From Spirochaetaceae bacterium (GTDB taxonomy: Bacteria > Spirochaetota > Spirochaetia > Treponematales > Breznakiellaceae): a stretch of DNA of 9,343 bases. The notes under the pieces are model-generated. The model made no database searches. It was given only the letters and a program-made list of their open reading frames with translations, and was not told the DNA's origin. The stretch lies in NCBI GenBank assembly GCA_031279965.1, contig JAITHM010000054.1, positions 1-9,343 of the forward strand, read 5' to 3'. Positions 5,427 to 9,343 of this stretch are shown here, one piece after another (the first letter of the stretch is position 1; each line of letters begins with the position of its first letter). Position numbers and translations under genes: made by a program.

Positions 5427-6164
5427 TTATATTACAGCCGAAAGTTCTATACCCTGATCAATAGAAAGAACTGCACCGTTTATATGGGGATTTTTGAGTA
5501 TTTCCAGTGCAAATGCGGCGACATCCTGACTGTGGAGCGGCGTTCCGGTTGGTGAATGTTTACGGTTATAATTCCGTGCGGCATCATCAAGATAGATTGT
5601 ATCGGTAAGACCTGGACAGATTACATTGCAGCTTACGCCAAACACCGCAGCATTCTTCGCAACAGATTTTGCCAGCGTCCCAAGTGCGGTCTTCGCCGCC
5701 GCATAGGGTGCCGTCGTTGTCCACCCCCGGATAGAGGCGGTATTTGTGCCGCCAAAAAGCAAAATCCGTCCCCAGCGCCGTTCTATCATGCCGCCCAGAT
5801 ACGCTGATACAAGACTGCCCGGCAGGATAAGATTCATTGTGACAAGGCGCCGCCAGTCATCTTGAGTTGTTTCGGCAAGGGGTTTCCGTTGGAAAGGGCC
5901 ATAAGCACAGACAACAATATCCGGAGCGGCACAGCACGAGAGTACGGCATTGACGGCATTATCCGCATCAAGCTTAATTACATGGCACTGAAACACGGTG
6001 TCGCTCCTGGTAAGTTCCGTGCGAAGCTGATTGGCATGCTCGTTGCTGGAACCAATCACGACAAGATCTGCCCCGTGACTAGCAAGACTAACCGTTATAT
6101 CACGGCCAATACCGCCAGTACCGCCTATGACAAGGGCTTTTTTCCCTGCAAATATCTTCCTCAT
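5427..6164 (-). CDS. Short-chain dehydrogenase/reductase (FabG-like SDR)
   Basis: A 245-residue classical SDR with a Rossmann fold. The nucleotide-binding glycine motif GGTGGIG is at 14-20, CAYGP (86-90) occupies the NAG position, N111 lies in MNL, the catalytic YAAAK is at 154-158 and the CPG loop (183-185, CPGLTDT) follows. The C-terminus (DVAAFALEIL, then INGAVLSIDQG) is the normal FabG-like end. The enzyme should reduce a carbonyl or oxidise an alcohol with NAD(P)H; the substrate is unknown. The catalytic Ser normally 13 residues before Tyr is Asn141 here, flanked by Thr140 and Thr142, so the active site may use Thr or differ. The start at 6164 is favoured because the Rossmann strand begins about 8 residues in; no Shine-Dalgarno is present. 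It converges on the VWA gene (12-base gap) and diverges from trmJ (30 bases between start codons). Confidence 0.9.
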   Translation of the reverse strand: MRKIFAGKKALVIGGTGGIGRDITVSLASHGADLVVIGSSNEHANQLRTELTRSDTVFQCHVIKLDADNAVNAVLSCCAAPDIVVCAYGPFQRKPLAETTQDDWRRLVTMNLILPGSLVSAYLGGMIERRWGRILLFGGTNTASIRGWTTTAPYAAAKTALGTLAKSVAKNAAVFGVSCNVICPGLTDTIYLDDAARNYNRKHSPTGTPLHSQDVAAFALEILKNPHINGAVLSIDQGIELSAVI

Positions 6165-6170
6165 CGTGCA

Positions 6171-6176
6171 AGTATA
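6171..6176 (-). promoter_or_regulatory. -10-like box of the SDR gene, possible leaderless start
   Basis: On the minus strand TATACT (5 of 6 to consensus) ends six bases before the ATG at 6164, putting the expected transcription start at or very near the A of the start codon. The -35 region (TTCATT, complement of 6194-6199, 17-base spacer) matches only weakly. The absence of any Shine-Dalgarno fits a leaderless transcript. Confidence 0.35.
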
Positions 6177-6179
6177 GCA

Positions 6180-6185
6180 TAAAAT
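6180..6185 (+). promoter_or_regulatory. -10-like box of the trmJ-like gene
   Basis: TAAAAT (5 of 6 to TATAAT) ends nine bases before the ATG at 6195, so any leader would be only a few bases long. No convincing -35 box is seen. It lies back to back with the SDR -10 in the 30-base divergent gap, so the two promoters must overlap. Confidence 0.3.
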
Positions 6186-6194
6186 TATCTGATA

Positions 6195-6944
6195 ATGAAA
6201 CTTGATGATATTGTGGTGGTGCTCTGCCGGCCATCCGAAGCTGGCAACGTTGGAGCTGTGTGCCGTGCGATGATGAACGGCGGCTTAACATCGTTACGGC
6301 TTGTTGCGCCATCCCCTATGGACGAGGCCGTTGTGCGTGCCCGTGCAGTTCATGCGGAAAACATCTGGGAACATGCCCGCCGCTTTGACGATCTTGCCCA
6401 GGCAATCGACGATTGTTCTCTTATTATTGGCACGACACGTCGGCGCGGCAGACGGCGTAAAACTGTTACACTGGATCCTGCCCAGGTGGCTGAATTTGTC
6501 AAAAACTATCCAGGCGACGGGACAAAGGCGGCGCTTGTCTTTGGCAATGAACGGACGGGTTTGGAACAAAGCGAACTTGCCCTGTGCGGCCTGTCATCGC
6601 ATATTCCTGCACACGGCAGTTTCCCCTCATTAAATCTATCACACAGTGTTCAAATATACGCTTACGAACTTTACCGGACATTGCACGGGGCACAAGAACC
6701 GCCGCAAGGAAGCTGGCAGCCCCTCAGTGTTGCTGAAACAAGCAGATTGGCCGCGTCAATTTGTAATGAACTTGCCGGACTAGGCTTTTATACTCTGACA
6801 GGCCGTGCTGCACATGAGGAATTTTTCCGTGATGTATTTACCCGTGCCGGAATAAGCCAGGCGGAAGGCGTGTGTTTTCATCAGCTTATTGTTAAAGCAA
6901 TACACCTTGCGCAGCGCTGCACCGAAGAGAATGCGCTCTGTTAA
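6195..6944 (+). CDS. trmJ: SpoU/TrmH-superfamily RNA methyltransferase, TrmJ-like
   Basis: A 249-residue SPOUT methyltransferase, probably 2'-O-methylating tRNA position 32 with S-adenosylmethionine. The three SpoU motifs are present: motif 1 RPSEAGNVGAVCRAM (12-26, with N18 and R24), motif 2 LVFGNERTGL (114-123), and motif 3 IPAHGSFPSLNLSHSVQI (137-154), which forms the knotted SAM pocket. The N-terminal start MKLDDIVVVLCRP and the C-terminal helical region with GFYTLTGR (197-204) and FHQLIVKAIHLAQ (228-240) are those of the TrmJ/TrmH-group-1 branch rather than TrmH or RlmB. No Shine-Dalgarno is visible before the ATG. It is followed 43 bases later by parA on the same strand, so it may head the segregation operon. 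The TrmJ versus related-methyltransferase assignment is family-level; the exact target is not proven. Confidence 0.87.
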   Translation: MKLDDIVVVLCRPSEAGNVGAVCRAMMNGGLTSLRLVAPSPMDEAVVRARAVHAENIWEHARRFDDLAQAIDDCSLIIGTTRRRGRRRKTVTLDPAQVAEFVKNYPGDGTKAALVFGNERTGLEQSELALCGLSSHIPAHGSFPSLNLSHSVQIYAYELYRTLHGAQEPPQGSWQPLSVAETSRLAASICNELAGLGFYTLTGRAAHEEFFRDVFTRAGISQAEGVCFHQLIVKAIHLAQRCTEENALC

Positions 6945-6975
6945 CCACCTCTTCCTTAAAGAGCGAAAAATCGTT

Positions 6976-6981
6976 TATAGT
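6976..6981 (+). promoter_or_regulatory. -10-like box immediately upstream of parA
   Basis: TATAGT (5 of 6) ends six bases before the GTG at 6988, the same geometry as the SDR gene, implying a possible leaderless transcript for parA independent of trmJ. No good -35 box is visible, so this is tentative. Confidence 0.3.
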
Positions 6982-6987
6982 TTAGTT

Positions 6988-7788
6988 GTGGGAAAAACGT
7001 TTGTTTTTGTAAATCAGAAGGGTGGTGTAGGAAAGACAACATCCGCAATTAACATTGGCGCCTATCTTGCCGAAGCCGGTAAAAAGACATTGCTGGTCGA
7101 TTTTGATTCGCAGGCGAATCTCTCCGGCGGTGTCGGGATAAAGCCGGATAACCGCGGCATTTACGAAATCCTTGCTGGAGAAATCCCCGTGCAAAATGCT
7201 ATTCGTCAGACTATGATCGAAAATCTTTCCGTAATTACGGCAAATATCGATCTATCCGGTGCAACAGTCGAGCTTATCGGCGCAGAAAATCAGGATATAT
7301 ATCTTCGCACGGCACTTCAGCCGATAAAAAGCGGCTTTGATTTTATTCTTATTGATTGTCCGCCGTCGCTTGGCGTGCTTACCATCAACGGCCTGGCGGC
7401 TGCTGATGGCGTTTTGATTCCCATGCAAACTGAATATTTCGCGCTAGAGGGGCTTACGCTGCTGTTGCAAACGATTAAGCGGATTCAGCAAAGTCTTAAT
7501 CCGCGCCTGCTTATCGAAGGCATTTTTTTTACGATGTATGATGGACGAACAAAACTTGCTCAGGATGTTGTTAAACAGGTAAGCGCGTATTTTAAGGACA
7601 AAGTTTACACAACTATTATTCCGCGTAATGTGCGGCTTTCCGAAGCGCCCTCGCACGGGCTTCCCATCTCTCGCTACGATCCTTCCTGTGCCGGTGCACT
7701 GGCGTATCAAAGCCTTGTCGCTGAAATCATTACCGGACGGGATGACCGCGGGCAGGGGCAAACTCAAGCGCCGGAGGGACGCCGATGA
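6988..7788 (+). CDS. parA: Chromosome-partitioning ATPase ParA (Soj family)
   Basis: A 266-residue ParA/MinD-type ATPase that binds DNA non-specifically when ATP-bound and pulls ParB-parS complexes during segregation. The deviant Walker A box KGGVGKTT is at 11-18, with its signature lysine K11, Walker A' LLVDFDSQANLS at 35-46, Walker B ILIDCPP at 120-126, and the late motif RNVRLSEAPSHG at 213-224. The GTG at 6988 (GTG GGA AAA ACG) is chosen because it puts the first beta strand and Walker A at the normal distance from the N-terminus. An ATG at 6931 would add 19 residues of atypical sequence overlapping trmJ. There is no N-terminal DNA-binding extension, so it is the chromosomal Soj type and not a plasmid type I-a ParA. 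The last four bases overlap the parB start (ATGA), indicating translational coupling. Confidence 0.93.
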   Translation: MGKTFVFVNQKGGVGKTTSAINIGAYLAEAGKKTLLVDFDSQANLSGGVGIKPDNRGIYEILAGEIPVQNAIRQTMIENLSVITANIDLSGATVELIGAENQDIYLRTALQPIKSGFDFILIDCPPSLGVLTINGLAAADGVLIPMQTEYFALEGLTLLLQTIKRIQQSLNPRLLIEGIFFTMYDGRTKLAQDVVKQVSAYFKDKVYTTIIPRNVRLSEAPSHGLPISRYDPSCAGALAYQSLVAEIITGRDDRGQGQTQAPEGRR

Positions 7789-8705
7789 CGCCGAAAATCG
7801 GCGGGCTTGGAAAGGGTCTTGATGCACTCCTCCCGATAAGCGGAGATAAACTCCCCGATGCTTTTTCTGCCGGCGGCCCCGCGCTGCTTCATATTGAGCA
7901 TATTACTGCAAACCCCAATCAGCCGCGAAAGACATTTGAACCTGTTGCACTGGAAGAACTCGCCGCCACAATCAAGAAAAATGGCGTGCTGCAGCCGATT
8001 CTTGTTGAAGAAACGGCAAAGAACGCATACATCATTATTGCCGGGGAGCGCCGCCTTCGTGCGGCAAAACTTGCCGGCCTTACAGAAATACCCGCGATCA
8101 TCAGAAAATTTACCCCAGAAGAAAGTTTTCTGGTTTCGATCCTTGAGAATTTGCAGCGTGAAGATTTAAATCCCATTGAAGAAGCTGCCGCATTCAAACA
8201 ACTTATGGATATTTCTGGTTTAAGCCAGGAAGGCGTTGCGGCGAAGGTTGGAAAAAATCGTGCAACAGTGGCAAACTCAATACGGCTGTTAAAACTGCCG
8301 CCGGCAATTCAGGAGGCGCTTAAAACAGGGACGATTACCGCCGGTCATGCGCGGGCGCTTCTTTCTATTGATGATACGGTTACCCGTATTGCTCTTTTTC
8401 AGGATATTATTGCCCAAACGCTTTCTGTCCGCGAAACAGAAAAACGTGCTGGGGAAATGAACGGCGCATCTCCCTCTGGCGAAGGCAGCGGCGGGGAATC
8501 TGCCGCCGGAAAGAGCGCGAAAAAAAATGCCGTGCCGGTTAAACGCGATATAGAACTTGCTTCACTTGAAGAAAAATTTATTAAGGCGCTGGGAACTAAA
8601 GTAAGAATTGAAGGTGATATGAATGGCGGCCTTATCAAGATTGAATATTTTTCCGCCGATGATTTAGAGAGGTTACACGAGATTTTTGTATCACAAGAAG
8701 AATGA
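7785..8705 (+). CDS. parB: Chromosome-partitioning protein ParB (Spo0J family)
   Basis: A 306-residue ParB, the parS-binding CTPase clamp. The N-terminus (MTPKIGGLGKGLDALLP) carries the ParA-interacting basic/glycine segment. The CTP-binding fold has NPNQPRK (43-49), AGERRLRAAKLAGL (86-99, GERRxRA) and ENLQREDLNP (121-130). A helix-turn-helix for parS follows at about 146-170 (LSQEGVAAKVGKNRATVANS). A Gly/Ser/Lys-rich linker (about 223-255) leads to the C-terminal dimerisation domain (256-306). GGAGGG at 7773-7778, six bases before the ATG, is a strong ribosome site lying inside the end of parA, and the ATG overlaps the parA stop. Its own TGA overlaps the next ATG. No canonical parS 16-mer was recognised in the window, so the binding sites must be elsewhere or divergent. 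Confidence 0.95.
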   Translation: MTPKIGGLGKGLDALLPISGDKLPDAFSAGGPALLHIEHITANPNQPRKTFEPVALEELAATIKKNGVLQPILVEETAKNAYIIIAGERRLRAAKLAGLTEIPAIIRKFTPEESFLVSILENLQREDLNPIEEAAAFKQLMDISGLSQEGVAAKVGKNRATVANSIRLLKLPPAIQEALKTGTITAGHARALLSIDDTVTRIALFQDIIAQTLSVRETEKRAGEMNGASPSGEGSGGESAAGKSAKKNAVPVKRDIELASLEEKFIKALGTKVRIEGDMNGGLIKIEYFSADDLERLHEIFVSQEE

Positions 8706-9037
8706 AGTGCGTTATCAGCGTAATGGCATTACTGATGTTGGGCGGCTGCACATCATCGCCCAACTTTGTTCCGGTAGTTGAGTTAAACCCGCAGCAATTT
8801 GTTGAATTTTCCACGATAGATGATTTTGAACAACTTATCCGCAAAAAACGCATAAAAACTGTCTATTATACGAATGAATACTTTGTTATTGATGTTAATT
8901 CAGTTATGTACCGATTAAAATCCCGTGGATACAAAAATTTTCATGATTATAAAGAAGGCAAACTTGCCGTGCCCGAAGAATATTCTATTTTCAAGCCAGG
9001 GTATCCACTTAGGCGTAAAAAAACAGACGGCAGATAA
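8702..9037 (+). CDS. Small putative lipoprotein translationally coupled to parB
   Basis: A 111-residue protein with a signal peptide ending in a lipobox: hydrophobic VISVMALLM, then LGGC with Cys16 as the lipidation site, followed by TSS. The mature part (17-111) is not recognised. It contains FDDFEQLIRKKRIKTVYY-like mixed strand/helix sequence and ends in a basic tail (RRKKTDGR), so the predicted product is a lipid-anchored protein of unknown function on the cytoplasmic or outer membrane. The ATG at 8702 overlaps the parB TGA as ATGA, and there is no independent promoter or strong ribosome site, so expression depends on parB. Placement right after parAB may be operon convenience or may reflect a function in cell envelope or division; that is open. 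A terminator hairpin overlaps its 3' end. Confidence 0.72.
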   Translation: MKCVISVMALLMLGGCTSSPNFVPVVELNPQQFVEFSTIDDFEQLIRKKRIKTVYYTNEYFVIDVNSVMYRLKSRGYKNFHDYKEGKLAVPEEYSIFKPGYPLRRKKTDGR

Positions 9038-9056
9038 ATTCTGCCGCCCGCTTTTT
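9018..9056. terminator. Bidirectional intrinsic terminator between the par unit and the acsE-like gene
   Basis: CGGCAGA (9028-9034) pairs with TCTGCCG (9040-9046) around a 5-base loop. A run of seven A precedes it (about 9017-9023) and five T follow (9052-9056), so it serves both strands; on the minus strand the A/T placement is the better terminator. For the plus strand the T-run is five bases from the stem, which is suboptimal. The hairpin overlaps the lipoprotein stop codon and lies about 47 bases past the stop of the right-edge gene. Confidence 0.55.
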
Positions 9057-9071
9057 GCTTCGGCGTTCACA

Positions 9072-9096
9072 CGCCGTTACGCTCGCGCGCCGTTAC
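9072..9096. repeat. Short direct repeat at the 3' end of the acsE-like gene
   Basis: CGCCGTTAC occurs at 9072-9080 and again at 9088-9096, 16 bases apart. The second copy contains the stop codon of the minus-strand gene. The first is part of a small hairpin (CGGCGT, 9061-9066, with ACGCCG, 9071-9076). It looks like a local duplication of the gene end. Confidence 0.35.
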
Positions 9097-9343
9097 ACTT
9101 CCATGAACGAGTCCGCGTAGAGGTTGTTGTCCATGATGATGTCCGCCGTCTTAACCGCGCGGTTAAGTTCCGGCTCGCAGGGGTTGACGATGGCCGAAGT
9201 CAGCCCGCAGTTAATCGCCATCGCGATCATAAACGAGTTTACGATGGGGCGCACCGCCTTGGGCATACCGTTGGACACATTGGAAAGACCGCCTGTGGAG
9301 TTAAGCCCTTGTTCAGAAATAGTGCGGATAAACTCCAGCACTT
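9093..9343 (-). CDS. acsE: Methyltetrahydrofolate:corrinoid/iron-sulfur protein methyltransferase, C-terminal part
   Basis: The last 82 or so codons of a gene continuing past the right edge on the minus strand, ending TAA at 9095-9093. The sequence STGGLSNVSNGMPKAVRP, then IVNSFMIAMAINCGLTSAIVNP and a final ADIIMDNNLYADSF, matches the C-terminal portion of the pterin-binding TIM barrel of AcsE-like methyltransferases. The Asn in GLSNVS is in the loop known to contact the methyl-folate. The enzyme moves the methyl group from methyl-tetrahydrofolate to the corrinoid/iron-sulfur protein in the Wood-Ljungdahl pathway. A related methyl-H4folate:cobalamin methyltransferase is possible, since only the C-terminus is visible. 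Codons strongly prefer C/G endings (AAC and GAC nearly exclusively), unlike the neighbouring plus-strand genes, which suits a highly expressed catabolic gene or a different ancestry. Confidence 0.72.
   Translation of the reverse strand, partial: VLEFIRTISEQGLNSTGGLSNVSNGMPKAVRPIVNSFMIAMAINCGLTSAIVNPCEPELNRAVKTADIIMDNNLYADSFMEV

Noticed and set aside
6195..9037. A parS site within or near the parAB unit.
   Set aside because: No match or near match to the 16-bp TGTTTCACGTGAAACA-type palindrome was found on reading; no 8-mer core such as CACGTG was noticed either.

Overview
The window looks like chromosomal DNA of a spirochaete, most likely a termite-gut-type, acetogenic Treponema (inference). 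The clues are an intact mreB-mreC pair, a parA-parB pair, a spirochaetal-looking lipoprotein, several starts without a Shine-Dalgarno sequence, and the C-terminus of a methyltetrahydrofolate:corrinoid/iron-sulfur protein methyltransferase (Wood-Ljungdahl pathway) at the right edge. No rRNA, tRNA, CRISPR array or transposase gene was seen.

Layout. (1) 1-581, minus strand: a two-gene unit made of a C_GCAxxG_C_C-type cysteine-rich redox protein followed 13 bases later by the GTG-started N-terminus of a TDT-family transporter that runs off the left edge. (2) 582-1357: a long divergent intergenic region without a convincing gene. It is rich in repeats: degenerate heptamer arrays, a 122-bp MITE-like inverted-repeat element, a 22-bp motif present twice, and a perfect 24-bp palindrome. 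(3) 1358-4223, plus strand: a membrane-anchored TPR protein, mreB and mreC, the elongation (cell-shape) machinery. The mreD, penicillin-binding protein and rodA genes that commonly follow are absent here. (4) 4299-5414, plus: a secreted von Willebrand factor A (VWA) protein with an 11-G homopolymer inside its metal-binding domain, a candidate phase-variation switch. (5) 5427-6164, minus: an SDR oxidoreductase, convergent with the VWA gene and divergent from (6) trmJ-like RNA methyltransferase, parA, parB and a small lipoprotein (6195-9037, plus). The last three form a tightly coupled unit: parA/parB and parB/lipoprotein each overlap by ATGA. (7) A hairpin at about 9018-9056 can act as a bidirectional terminator between this unit and (8) the acsE-like gene entering from the right on the minus strand.

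The central genes serve cell architecture and chromosome segregation. The flanking minus-strand genes are metabolic or redox-related and use more C/G-ending codons. The most interesting signals are the poly-G tract in the VWA gene, the compact inverted-repeat element built of heptamers, the VWA gene occupying the usual mreD position, and the lipoprotein translationally coupled to parB.
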